Shown: positions 9,942 through 17,823, numbered from the stretch's first letter. The stretch is 64,000 bases of DNA from DASRAP01 sp964503275 (GCA_964503275.1 CAZCZO010000009.1:51061-115060), one strand, 5' to 3'. Notes: a model not told the origin generated them from the letters alone. Numbers and translations: made by a program.

Positions 9942-10648
9942 TCACTGCCCTCGCGGCGACCATCGCGTTCGTGGTCGCGTCCTGCGCCGACAACCCGGTG
10001 CAGCCTGCGGCAACGTCTCTCCCTGTGAGTGCCGTGTCGCTCAACTCTACCGTCGGGTGTCAGGACTATGATGCCGCTACGGGGTATTGTTGGGATGACT
10101 GGAACTACGCGGAGTGTGATTACGCGAACCCGACGTCGTGGTGCTATGACCCGTGCTTCCCGGAATGGTGCGATCCGGGGACCGTGCTGATCGGCGCGTG
10201 CGATCCTGCGGTGGAGCCGTGCCCGGAGGGGGGTGGTGGGGGAGGGGGTGATGGGGGCGACGATGATCCCGATACCGGCGATGACGGGGACAGCTACTGT
10301 CCGAACTCCGATCCGAACTGCCGACTAGAGCTTCGACCACAGGATAGTGCTAAGATTGACAGCGCGCTGACGAAGGTAGACACTACGCGCGCCATCTGCA
10401 GGGAAGCGTTCCTTAAGGCCAAGCAGCTGCATGCGAAAGGTCACATCTACCGGGGCAACCCACAGGTGCCAGATTCCAGCGGTGCCCATCACGATGGTCA
10501 GAGCCGACTGCGACCTGATCCGTTCACGCACATTGACCAGGACTTTCTCGAATCGAGTGATCTCGCGGGCTTGGCAGGGTTGATGTTGCACGAGATGTGG
10601 CATCTACTTGCTTACAAGGCTCACCCTCGAGATGAAGACCCACCGTAA
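9914..10648 (+). CDS. HExxH zincin-like lipoprotein, copy 2 (apparently intact)
   Basis: About 244 residues. The N-terminus has a hydrophobic stretch ending in a lipobox (AFVVASC), so it is probably a lipoprotein. Next come a Cys/Trp-rich segment (GYCWDDWNYAECDY, CYDPCFPEWCDP), a Gly/Asp linker (about 115-140), and a C-terminal domain with AICREAFLKAKQLHAKGHIY, FTHIDQDFLE and the putative zinc motif HEMWHLLAYKAH. It is the only copy in this region with signal, linker and HExxH all in one frame. Start is uncertain: TTG 9893, GTG 9914 or GTG 9932. A secreted metallopeptidase is plausible but not shown; no Met-turn was identified. Confidence 0.6.
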   Translation: MSLPPEVSHLTALAATIAFVVASCADNPVQPAATSLPVSAVSLNSTVGCQDYDAATGYCWDDWNYAECDYANPTSWCYDPCFPEWCDPGTVLIGACDPAVEPCPEGGGGGGGDGGDDDPDTGDDGDSYCPNSDPNCRLELRPQDSAKIDSALTKVDTTRAICREAFLKAKQLHAKGHIYRGNPQVPDSSGAHHDGQSRLRPDPFTHIDQDFLESSDLAGLAGLMLHEMWHLLAYKAHPRDEDPP

Positions 10649-10677
10649 ACCACCCCTCCGTGGACCGAGCAAGTGTC

Positions 10678-11214
10678 ATGCTCCAACCGATGACGATCTA
10701 TCGAACCGCTGCGCTGCTCGCGTTGTCGCTCGCAATGGTAGGTTGCACGCGCCACCGAGTCGCTCCCGCGCGCCTGATGACTTCAGCGACACTCTCGTTG
10801 ATCGAGGAGCTTGCCGTACGTGGTGCAAACACCGCGTCGCCGATGTTCGTGGTGGTGGACGCGGCCTCGCTTCACGACGTGGTGCACCTGACACCTTCGA
10901 ATATCGCGGCGCTGCGCGTGCGGCTTGGTGACCGAGCTGGCGTGGGTATAGCGTCAGCGGAGCGCGAGTGTGGTTACAGCCGAGGACGACCATGCGAGCG
11001 CTTGGTCATTCGGCGCTTCGAGGCGCGTCGTGATGCAACCGTCCGAGTGCGCGCCGTCTGGCTTCCACCGGAGCGCGAGGGTCAGCGCTGTGTGAATTCG
11101 TATGAAGCGACGTTCCTGTTTCTGACTCACCCAAGCGGCGTGGCCTCGCTGATCGAGATCGACGAGGAAGATTACGGCAGTTGTGGTTCGACTGGCGCAG
11201 CGCCCCGCACGTGA
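10678..11214 (+). CDS. Small lipoprotein G
   Basis: A 178-residue protein whose N-terminus (MTIYRTAALLALSLAMVGC) ends in a lipobox Cys. The mature part has no domain I recognise. It has cysteines in ERECGYSRGRPCERL and near the end, and strand-like segments (VRVRAVWLPPE, ATFLFLTHPSG). It lies 29 bp downstream of the HExxH lipoprotein, in the position where the other cassettes carry a small secreted protein. ATG 10678 was chosen; ATG 10690 and GTG 10660 are alternatives. Confidence 0.55.
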   Translation: MLQPMTIYRTAALLALSLAMVGCTRHRVAPARLMTSATLSLIEELAVRGANTASPMFVVVDAASLHDVVHLTPSNIAALRVRLGDRAGVGIASAERECGYSRGRPCERLVIRRFEARRDATVRVRAVWLPPEREGQRCVNSYEATFLFLTHPSGVASLIEIDEEDYGSCGSTGAAPRT

Positions 11215-11221
11215 ATGCGCC

Positions 11222-11507
11222 GTGAGTCCGGTCTCCCTGCCTGTCATACTGAAGGTCGTCTTGGTGGCGTTGCTGAACGTTGGCGCTGTCTCGAATGCCC
11301 GAGCTCACGTCAGCGATTGGGGAACCCAGAGGGCCTTTGGCCAGATTGCGCGAATCAGCGCCGTCCTTGATCGAGACCCTACAAGGGTCGACGAATGTTC
11401 GCTCGTAGAGGTCTTGGGTGACTCCGCCGTGAACGAGCTGCGCGATCGTGTCCCGATCGTGCGGTCGGCACGCCGGGACGGCGCGGAGGCCTGGTTAGCC
11501 CTTGGAA
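11222..11507 (+). pseudogene. Small secreted protein I, cut by the IS3-type element
   Basis: Begins at GTG 11222 with a signal-like segment (SLPVILKVVLVALLNVG). The mature part RVDECSLVEVLGDSAVNEL resembles the first cysteine block of the other small proteins (PFEECALRAKLG at 13711; PMDRCTVERTFG at 20614). The frame runs into the left end of the insertion element at 11508 and stops at 11527, so the C-terminal half is missing. Confidence 0.55.
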
Positions 11508-12518
11508 TGAGTCCACGCTATAGTTGACAGTCATCACCGCGTTGCGTTGGCCGCGGGAGGACTGGATGCGAAAGTCGAAGTGGACCGAGGCGCAGATCAT
11601 CGTGTGGCTCCAAGAGACTGAGGCGGGGACCTCGGTCGCGGAGCTGTGTCGCCGGATTGGCGTGTCGAAAGAGACCGTATACTCCTGGCGGAAGACGTCT
11701 GGCGGCATGAAAGTCAGCGACGCCAAGCGCCGCCGGCAACTCGAGGAAGAGCATCGCGCGTTGAAGCGGGTCGTGGCTGACCAAGCGCTGATTATCCAGG
11801 TGCTGAAGGACGTGGCGGGAAAAGGCGTGGTGACGCCCGAGCAGCGACGGACGGTCGTGGCCCACGTATGCACCACCGTCGAGGTCAGTGAGCGGGCGGC
11901 GTGCCGCTTCTTGGGCATGTACCGCGCGGTCATTCGGTATCGGACGCAGCGCGCGGACGATCCCGCGCTCATTGCCGCGCTGACGATGTGGGTAGAGCAG
12001 AAGCGCCGCTGGGGGGTGCCGCGTCTCACGAACAAACTGCGTCGTGTGGGCGTTCGCGTGCTGACGATCCTCGATGAGGGCACGCGCGAAGCCGTCGCGC
12101 TCGTCGTGGCGCGGCGCATCACCGGCCAGTGCGTCGCCGACACGCTGCGCGCGCTGGCCCGCACGCGCGGACTGCCCCACACGATCGCCGTGGACAATGG
12201 GACCGAGTTTACCAGTGAAGCGATGGATCAGTGGGCGACTCAGGCCGATGTGCACCTGGCCTTCAGTCGGCCGGGGAAGCCCAATGACAACGCCTTCATC
12301 GAGAGCTTCAACAGCCGGCTCCGTGACGAGTGCCTCAACGAGCACTGGTGTCTGTCGATGGCCGATGCCCAGCGCAGGATCGAGCGATTCCGGCACGAGT
12401 ACCTCACGGAGCATCGTCACAGCAGTCTCGGCGGCTTGACGCCGGCCGAGTACGTCGGTCGATTTACCCGCTCGGCACCCGCCGAGATCACCCAACTGTC
12501 AGCGTAAGGGTGGACTCA
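11508..12518 (+). mobile_element. IS3-type insertion sequence, defective
   Basis: About 1,011 bp bounded by imperfect inverted repeats. The left end (11508) begins TGAGTCCAC, and 13 bases further on the core TGACAGT recurs. The right end (12518) reads GGACTCA outward, with the matching ACTGTCA inside. No target-site duplication is visible (GAA before, ACT after). The interior holds one transposase frame with an internal deletion. It sits inside the cassette array, cutting a small-protein gene on the left and an HExxH gene on the right, consistent with a deletion that accompanied or followed insertion. Confidence 0.75.
11566..12507 (+). pseudogene. IS3-family transposase, internally deleted
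   Basis: A 313-residue frame with an OrfA-like HTH (KWTEAQIIVWLQETEAG, RRIGVSKETVYSW), a leucine-zipper-like stretch, then the OrfB integrase core. The second catalytic region is intact (VDNGTEFTS) and so is the third (SRPGKPNDNAFIESFNSRLR). However, KLRRVG is joined directly to VRVLTILDEGTRE, omitting the roughly 60 residues that normally contain WSMDFV with the first catalytic Asp. Without it the DDE triad is incomplete, so autonomous transposition is unlikely. OrfA and OrfB are in one frame here, without the usual -1 shift. A GGGAGG site precedes the ATG. Confidence 0.8.
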
Positions 12519-12650
12519 ACTAGCGGTGAACCGCACGAGAGTATTCATTTGGCTGGCCACAAGCATGATGGCGAGACGTCCGAGCCGTACCAGGCAGAGT
12601 GTGTCAACCGTGTACGCATGGATAGAGGACCTAACACATGCATCAAATGA
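12519..12650 (+). pseudogene. HExxH-lipoprotein family, copy 3, C-terminal remnant
   Basis: Only about 43 codons survive after the right end of the IS3-type element. They encode HESIHLAGHKHDG, an exact HExxHxxGxxH (metzincin-type) zinc signature, then SEPYQAECVNRVR and NTCIK. The last 13 bp overlap the start of the small protein at 12638. The same C-terminal block ends copy 1 at 8863. No start codon of its own is evident. Confidence 0.6.
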
Positions 12651-13102
12651 TCCGATGTTGCTTGCTCGTTCTGTTCGCGGCGCTACCCATAGCCGCGCAG
12701 CCAAACACGAGGGATCTCACTGCCGGAGACATCGTGTGGGGAGTCACGACCCTTCGGCGCTATCTCTTACAGGATTCTACACCGATCGACTATTGCCGTC
12801 TCCCAGAGCTGTTCGGTGCGGACGGAGTGCTCCCGCAAGATCCGCGGCATCCACGTGCCTTGTACCCGACGTTGCGAGACTGCTCGAACGCCGCTCAGGA
12901 ATCGCGTCCGCGCCTTCGGATCGAGGTGCTCGGTCGCAGCGTCGTTGGCGATACGGTGGTGATCCACGCGGTCACGTACAGACTCGGGATCTCATTCCTT
13001 GAGGAGTATCAGTTTGGTCGCCCATTGATCCCGATCCTCGGACCACGCGATGCGCACCATCAGATTCCCATGTACCGGATTGTAGCCTTTGTTGAGCGGT
13101 AG
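12638..13102 (+). CDS. Small secreted two-cysteine protein, copy B
   Basis: A 154-residue paralogue of copies A and D, with a signal peptide (MHQMIRCCLLVLFAALPIA, then AQ). It has the signature DSTPIDYCRLPELFGADGV, a second Cys in RDCSNA, VGDTVVIHAV, FLEEYQFG and the C-terminal MYRIVAFVER. It is complete. Its ATG overlaps the stop of the truncated HExxH gene by 13 bp. The conserved Cys pair suggests a disulfide in an exported protein. Function unknown. Confidence 0.7.
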   Translation: MHQMIRCCLLVLFAALPIAAQPNTRDLTAGDIVWGVTTLRRYLLQDSTPIDYCRLPELFGADGVLPQDPRHPRALYPTLRDCSNAAQESRPRLRIEVLGRSVVGDTVVIHAVTYRLGISFLEEYQFGRPLIPILGPRDAHHQIPMYRIVAFVER

Positions 13103-13726
13103 CGGGCCTCTTCCCTGAGAACTGGCCTGATTGCTACGACCCGTGTTTCCCGGCGTGGTGTGAGCCGGACACCGTGCTGATCGCAACGTGCGATCCTGCC
13201 GTGGAGCCGTGCCCGGAGGGGGGGGGGTGGGGGTGGGGAAGGCGGCGAAATTGGCGGAACATGCGATCCGCGGGTACAACCCAATTGCCTACTCTTTCCT
13301 ACTCCGCAGGAGCAAGCGCTGCTGGATAGCTGGAGGTCAATGCTAAAGCCCGAATCTGAGATGTCGGCAAGTGATCTCGCGTTATGCAACCAGATCACGT
13401 ACGCGATCGATCAGCTTTGGAATGTTCTTCCAATTCTCGTTGGAAACCCCCACCTGGACGATGGCCCCGATGGAGAGCACGAAGGACTGCTCCTGGTAAA
13501 CAGCGGTACGATGGGGACTCACGTTCACATTGATAGAAATGTGTTTCAAGCAGCGGAACAGAGTCAGCATGGCCACAAGCTGCTTGTCGCGCTACTGCTG
13601 CATGAATTTGCTCACCTGTCAGGACCCAACATCCGCCACCCAAGTGGCCATGTTGGCGGCATCTACTCCGACGAGCCGTTCAATCGTCTCAGCCCGAACT
13701 CCCAACACGCATGCATCGCCTTCTAG
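13096..13726 (+). pseudogene. HExxH-lipoprotein family, copy 4, split by a G10 tract
   Basis: The 5' part (13096-13230) encodes CYDPCFPAWCEPDTVLIATC and DPAVEPCPEGGG, nearly identical to copy 2, but no start codon or signal peptide precedes it. A run of ten G follows, after which the homologous reading continues in another frame (GTCDPRVQPNC, then the domain). The domain has an ATG at 13340 and encodes THVHIDRNVF and HEFAHLSGPNIRH. Removing one G (or adding two) would join both halves. The 3' end overlaps the next gene by 16 bp. The 13340-13726 part could still be translated alone as 128 residues. Confidence 0.6.
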
Positions 13727-14142
13727 CCCTGGTTCTCACTGCCACAATAAGCTCGGCCGCGTTCGGCCAAGTCCTTGGGCGCGACCCTGTGGATGGCACG
13801 ATCGGAGCGATGTGGCGGGCCGCCGACCTCGCCGACGGCAGGCCTGTTCCCTTCGAGGAATGCGCGCTGCGCGCGAAGCTTGGCGCGGCAGTCGACAGTA
13901 TCAGGTTCGCGCCGCAGATGCTGCTTCGCGCCGCGAGGCGCGACGGCGAGCGATGCGTGCCTTCTTCGGTGCGACCACACCTACTGCTGCTCGACTGGAC
14001 GGCGACTGATACCAGCGTGGTGGTGAAGACAATGTTGCTGGTCCAGCACGGAAGCGTCATGGAAGACTATTACGTGGAGCGGATCAAGGGCCTCTACTCC
14101 GTGTTGTCAAGGCGACAGTGGGGGTACGCGTATCGCCACTGA
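13711..14142 (+). CDS. Small secreted protein, divergent family member F
   Basis: A 143-residue protein with a signal peptide (MHRLLALVLTATISSAAFGQ). The first Cys block is RPVPFEECALRAKLG and a second Cys follows in DGERCVPSS; a C-terminal strand region ends RQWGYAYRH. It belongs with the proteins at 9338 and 20614 rather than with A, B and D. The start codon overlaps the preceding HExxH stop by 16 bp, exactly as at 21054-21069. Function unknown. Confidence 0.6.
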   Translation: MHRLLALVLTATISSAAFGQVLGRDPVDGTIGAMWRAADLADGRPVPFEECALRAKLGAAVDSIRFAPQMLLRAARRDGERCVPSSVRPHLLLLDWTATDTSVVVKTMLLVQHGSVMEDYYVERIKGLYSVLSRRQWGYAYRH

Positions 14143-14327
14143 CCAGCCATCGGGCCTCATCGCACAACCCGCATTTGCAGACCGGCACGTGTACTCCATT
14201 CGAGTCATCTCCCGCCATATCTCTCCCCGCGGATCGCCCGAATCTGCGGCCGACTTTGTCTTTGAGAGGGCAGCCCAGGGACGATGGTCGCTCGTCGAGG
14301 TCATCAGCCTGCTCGTCGTCGAGTGAG
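14143..14327 (+). pseudogene. C-terminal fragment of a small secreted protein
   Basis: Read from 14143, the frame gives RHVYSIRVISRHISPRG, then FVFERAAQGRWSLVEVISLL and a stop at 14327. This looks like the C-terminal strands of the E/F/H type small proteins (strand, ER, G-x-W, then LVE). No start codon or signal peptide is present, so it is read as a relic. Confidence 0.4.
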
Positions 14328-14393
14328 GCTCAAGACGGTGACTCACGGAGTGCTTGATGCGCCTGGCTCCAACCACCATCGAAGTCCCAGCAT

Positions 14394-14657
14394 ATGCATC
14401 CAGTGACTCGCACCGGGCTGCTGATCGTGCTCGAGGCGCTGCCCGCCGCTGCACAGCAAAGAACCAGAGATGTGACCCCCGCCGACATAGTGCGCGGCGT
14501 CACGGCTCTCCGCACTCACTGTCTGCAGTACTCCACGCCAATCGACTTCTGTGGTCTCCCCGAGCTCCTCGGTGCAGACGGCGCGCTTCCTCGAGGAATA
14601 CCACGTCGCTCTTCTTCAGCCGTTCTCGTCTTGATCGAGGTCCCAATACATGCATAA
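14394..14657 (+). pseudogene. Small secreted two-cysteine protein, copy C, internally deleted
   Basis: Starts like A, B and D: MHPVTRTGLLIVLEALPAAA, then YSTPIDFCGLPELLGADGAL. Immediately after GALP the DNA jumps to the sequence that in the paralogues encodes FLEEYH (cttcctcgaggaataccac), but in another frame. The roughly 50 codons between, including the second cysteine, are gone. The frame ends in unrelated residues at 14657; the alternative frame ends at TGA near 14625. Confidence 0.65.
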
Positions 14658-15093
14658 AGTGATTTGCGCCGCTGTATCGATTCTGTGGTTGGCACTCCCC
14701 TGCGCTGCTCAGCCGCACCGCCCTATCATGTCCCCCGCCGAGATCGTGAACGGGGTTATGGAAGTGCGCCGTCTGTTCCTGCGCGATTCGACTCCGATAG
14801 ATTATTGCAGTTTCGGCGATCTCTTTGGTCTGGAGGGAGTGCTTCCCCGAGCGCGAGGCATGCCGCCCGCTCGGTACTCGACCCTTCGGGAGTGTGCTGC
14901 TGCGGATCCAACGTCGCGGACTTCCCCCTGGGTTGAGGTGCTCAGGAGCAGCGCGACCGTTGATACTGTGGTGATCCACGGGATCTCCAGACATGGCGGG
15001 TTGTCACTGGTCGAAGAATACCGTTTCCATCAGCCACGAGGCGCTCGGCACTGGGTGCCCCTGTATCGGATCGTGGGATTCATGGAGCGGTAG
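14650..15093 (+). CDS. Small secreted two-cysteine protein, copy D
   Basis: A complete 147-residue paralogue with a signal peptide (MHKVICAAVSILWLALPCAA, then Q). The signature reads DSTPIDYCSFGDLFGLEGVL, followed by a second Cys (RECAAADP), VDTVVIHGIS, VEEYRFHQP and LYRIVGFMER. Its ATG lies in the last codons of the deleted copy C, preserving the overlap geometry seen elsewhere although its HExxH partner is missing. Confidence 0.7.
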   Translation: MHKVICAAVSILWLALPCAAQPHRPIMSPAEIVNGVMEVRRLFLRDSTPIDYCSFGDLFGLEGVLPRARGMPPARYSTLRECAAADPTSRTSPWVEVLRSSATVDTVVIHGISRHGGLSLVEEYRFHQPRGARHWVPLYRIVGFMER

Positions 15094-15104
15094 CCGTGAC
15101 GGGT

Positions 15105-15135
15105 CGTGTGACCTTACCCCCGGAAGTGAGCCACC
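15105..15135. repeat. 31-bp direct repeat, right copy
   Basis: Second copy of the 9911-9941 sequence, differing at one base. It lies 12 bp after the last small-protein gene, so the two copies bracket about 5.2 kb of cassette DNA. Directly downstream is a transposase-like remnant, which favours an insertion-sequence end as its origin. Confidence 0.75.
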
Positions 15136-15182
15136 GTAGGTTCGGAGGATTGCGATCCGGCGTGAGGCCGGAGTGGGGGGCT

Positions 15183-15350
15183 GTGGCAGCAGGCAAAGGC
15201 CGGCGACGGCCCACGGACGAGCAGATCCTGAGCATCCTGACCGAGCATCAGGGAGGGGTCATGTGGACGCGACAGGCGAGGCGGTACCTCGCGACGGGAG
15301 CGACGCCAGACGCCGTGGCTGCCGCGCGCACCAGCTCGATCGCAGGCTGA
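15183..15350 (+). pseudogene. IS3-type OrfA-like remnant
   Basis: The short frame begins VAAGKGRRRPTDEQILSILT and continues EHQGG, resembling the start of IS3 OrfA proteins (basic residues, then EEQI-x-IL-x-E). After EHQGG the similarity stops and the frame ends at 15350. The rest of 15136-15520 shows no credible gene. Confidence 0.4.
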
Positions 15351-15520
15351 TCCGAAAGGGCGACTGCGGGGACATCGCGGTGGCCGAGCCGTCGCGGCGT
15401 TGATCCAGCACAGTCTGAGGCCGCGCACAAGTCCCCGCGTCGCGGAACCCACTGAAGGCTGGGTTCTCCAGCGCTGCGGCGTGGGGGCACCGAGGCGGGC
15501 GCATGAGCGACCCTCCGAGC

Positions 15521-15889
15521 TCAGCCGATCGTCTCCGAGTGAGACGTAGGCTGGCTGACGGTCCCAGCGAGAGCCTGCTCCCACCAACCGTTGTGGAGGC
15601 CCTCGACGACGAGTGCCTCGAGGAAACAGGCCATGCCGAGGATGGGCGTGACATGAGTCGGCTCACCCCGCAGCCCGAACGCCGCCCAGACGAGACCGCC
15701 AGCAAGCAGGTGCACGTTCTCGGTCCAATGTCGGACCGACTGCGATGCGCTGCGATGCGCCGTCAGGAGCACCCAGATGAGCAGCAGTCGCGAGATGCTG
15801 CTTGTGGGCGAGGTCTGGTCCCACAGCATGAGGAAGACCGCGCTCGCGGGGACGGCCAGCATGGCGATCATCTCCGCGCGAGCGCCCAC
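15521..15889 (-). CDS. Hypothetical membrane protein
   Basis: A 122-residue frame immediately downstream (6 bp) of the amidohydrolase and in the same direction. It has three hydrophobic segments (MIAMLAVPASAVFLMLW; LLLIWVLLTA; LLAGGLVWAAFGL) and a probable fourth around ILGMACFLEALVV. No family is recognised. It sits at the edge of the decayed island, so it may be a fragment. Confidence 0.4.
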   Translation of the reverse strand: MGARAEMIAMLAVPASAVFLMLWDQTSPTSSISRLLLIWVLLTAHRSASQSVRHWTENVHLLAGGLVWAAFGLRGEPTHVTPILGMACFLEALVVEGLHNGWWEQALAGTVSQPTSHSETIG

Positions 15890-15895
15890 ACCGAA

Positions 15896-17188
15896 CTACC
15901 GTACCACCACCCGCCCCCCCAACACCACCAGCCCCACCTCCCGCATCCGCGCGATCTCGCGCGTCGGGTCACCGCGCACCGCGACCAGGTCAGCCAAGCG
16001 CCCCACCTCCAGCGCGCCACGGTCCGGCAGGCCCAAGTACCGCGCATTCCCCGCCGTCGCCGCGAACAACGCTTCGGCGGGTCGCATGCCGTATTCGACG
16101 AGCAGCTCCAGCTCCAGCGCGTTCTCGCCGTGCGGGTACACGCCCACATCGCCGCCGAAGCAGATCGCCACGCCAGCGGCACGCGCCTCCCGCAGCATCA
16201 GCTGCTTGCGCAGCACCGCGAACGCCACCGGGTTCACGCCCTTCTGCCAGCCGCGATACCGCGAGGTACTCTCCGTCGCGGCCAGCGTGGGGCACAGCGC
16301 CACACCCCGCTCACGCATCAGCGCCCACACCTCCGCGGTGCCACCGTCGCCATGCTCGATCGTACGCACCCCTGCGCGCACCGCCCGCAGCATGCCCTCG
16401 GCCGTCGCCGCATGCGCGATCAACGGCCGCCCGCTCGACGCGGCCGTCTGCGCCATCGCCCGGAGCTCGTCCTCCGAGAACGTCGGCTGCGCCTCGCCGG
16501 CCGGGCCCCAGCGATAGTCCGCGTACACCTTGATCACATCGGCGCCCTCGCCGATCTGCCGCCGCACCTCGCGGGTCACCCCCTCCACCCCATCGGCCTC
16601 GGCCGCGCCCTGCGGCGGCACGAAGGCGTGGTCCACACGACGCGGCGCATAGCTCCCCGTCGCGATCAGCGCACGCCCCGCAATGAGGAGCCGCGGCCCG
16701 GGAATGATCCCCTCCTGCACCGCACGCTTGAGGCCCGCGTCGGCATCGCCCGCGCCCTCGGTGCCCAGGTCGCGCGCCGTGGTGACGCCCGCCCGCAGCG
16801 TGGCCGCCAAGTGGTTCACCGCGCGTGCGGTCCGCAACGAGAGGGGCTCCTTCAGCACCTGGTCGTTCCACGCCGTCTCGTTGTACGGGTGCAAGAAGAA
16901 GTGCGCGTGTCCCTCGATGAGCCCGGGCAGCAACGTGTGATCGGGCAGGTCCACCACGCGCGCCCCATTCGGGGATGGCACCGAGGCCGCAGGCCCCACC
17001 GCAGCGATGCGATCGCCGCGTGTCAGCAGGACCCAGCCCGTGCGCACCGAGTCCTCTGCGCCCAGGAACAGGCGCGCCGGGCGGTACAACACCGCCTCCG
17101 TCTCGCGCGCCGCCGGCTGCGCACCCACCGAACCGGCCATCGCGACCAGCGACCACGCAACGACCTGCCGTCCCCATCCCTGCTGCAT
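15896..17188 (-). CDS. Secreted amidohydrolase (imidazolonepropionase/prolidase-like)
   Basis: A 430-residue protein with a signal peptide (MQQGWGRQVVAWSLVAMAGS, then VGAQ) and an amidohydrolase fold. Metal ligands are visible: GLIEGHAHFF, a probable carbamylated Lys in DVIKVYADYRW, His in PLIAHAATAEG and in RTIEHGDGG, and the final Asp in FGGDVGVYPHGEN. The C-terminal composite strand region (ADLVAVRGDP) is standard. Family members hydrolyse cyclic amides or Xaa-Pro dipeptides; the substrate here cannot be assigned. The frame extends to 17287, but the ATG at 17188 precedes the signal peptide and has a GAGG site. Confidence 0.85.
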   Translation of the reverse strand: MQQGWGRQVVAWSLVAMAGSVGAQPAARETEAVLYRPARLFLGAEDSVRTGWVLLTRGDRIAAVGPAASVPSPNGARVVDLPDHTLLPGLIEGHAHFFLHPYNETAWNDQVLKEPLSLRTARAVNHLAATLRAGVTTARDLGTEGAGDADAGLKRAVQEGIIPGPRLLIAGRALIATGSYAPRRVDHAFVPPQGAAEADGVEGVTREVRRQIGEGADVIKVYADYRWGPAGEAQPTFSEDELRAMAQTAASSGRPLIAHAATAEGMLRAVRAGVRTIEHGDGGTAEVWALMRERGVALCPTLAATESTSRYRGWQKGVNPVAFAVLRKQLMLREARAAGVAICFGGDVGVYPHGENALELELLVEYGMRPAEALFAATAGNARYLGLPDRGALEVGRLADLVAVRGDPTREIARMREVGLVVLGGRVVVR

Positions 17189-17289
17189 ATGCTCGGCCTC
17201 AAAGAGAGATCGCCGAAACTTGCAGCCGCGCGCCGACATTGGGAACATGGCGATGTCGCCGCCTGCGCCTCGCCCCCGTGCCCCCACCG

Positions 17290-17302
17290 TATCGTTCCCG
17301 CA
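17290..17302 (+). promoter_or_regulatory. -10-like TATCGT six bases before bcp ATG
   Basis: TATCGT at 17290-17295, then six bases and the ATG, the same spacing as at hslV and gcvT. No -35 match is seen. It may drive a leaderless transcript. Confidence 0.35.
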
Positions 17303-17823
17303 TGTCGTATCCCGTCGTCGGCCGCAAAGCCCCCAACTTCACCCTGCCCGATCACGCCGGCACCCCCGTGACTCTCCGCGCGCTGCGCGGGCGCTGGGTG
17401 GTGCTCTACTTCTACCCCAAGGACGACACCAGTACCTGCACGGCGCAGGCCTGCGCCTTCCGCGACGCCCTGCCCAGCTTCGAGGCCCTCGACGCGGTCG
17501 TCCTGGGTGTGTCGCCTGACCCCGCGCGCCGGCACACGCGCTTCCGCGACAAGTACCAGCTCCCCTTTACGCTGCTGTCCGACCCGGACCACGTGGTGCT
17601 CGAGGCCTACGGCGTCTGGCAAGAGAAGATGCTCTACGGCCGCAGGTACATGGGCGTACAGCGCACCACCGTGGTGATCGATCCCACGGGCACCGTGCGC
17701 GCCGTGTTCGAGAAGGTGAAGGTGGACGGGCACATCGAGGCGCTGCAGGCGGTGATCAGCGGCGCGACGGCACGCAGTCGCCCTCGCGCTGCGGCCGGAT
17801 CTCCTCGACGTGCTCCACGCTGA
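17302..17823 (+). CDS. bcp: Thioredoxin-dependent peroxiredoxin (Bcp/PrxQ)
   Basis: A 173-residue AhpC/TSA-family peroxidase that reduces H2O2 and lipid hydroperoxides. The peroxidatic and resolving cysteines are in DDTSTCTAQACAFRD, spaced as in Bcp, although the usual TPGCT reads TSTCT. Other signatures are VVLYFYPKDD, LGVSPDP, FTLLSDPDHVV and TTVVIDPTGTV. The last 20 or so residues (SRPRAAAGSPRRAPR) are an added basic tail that overlaps the convergent lipoprotein gene and may reflect read-through of the original stop position. Confidence 0.9.
   Translation: MSYPVVGRKAPNFTLPDHAGTPVTLRALRGRWVVLYFYPKDDTSTCTAQACAFRDALPSFEALDAVVLGVSPDPARRHTRFRDKYQLPFTLLSDPDHVVLEAYGVWQEKMLYGRRYMGVQRTTVVIDPTGTVRAVFEKVKVDGHIEALQAVISGATARSRPRAAAGSPRRAPR

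Noticed and set aside
15503..17371. 622-residue open frame on the plus strand
   Set aside because: Antisense to the amidohydrolase, which has signal peptide and metal motifs on the other strand.
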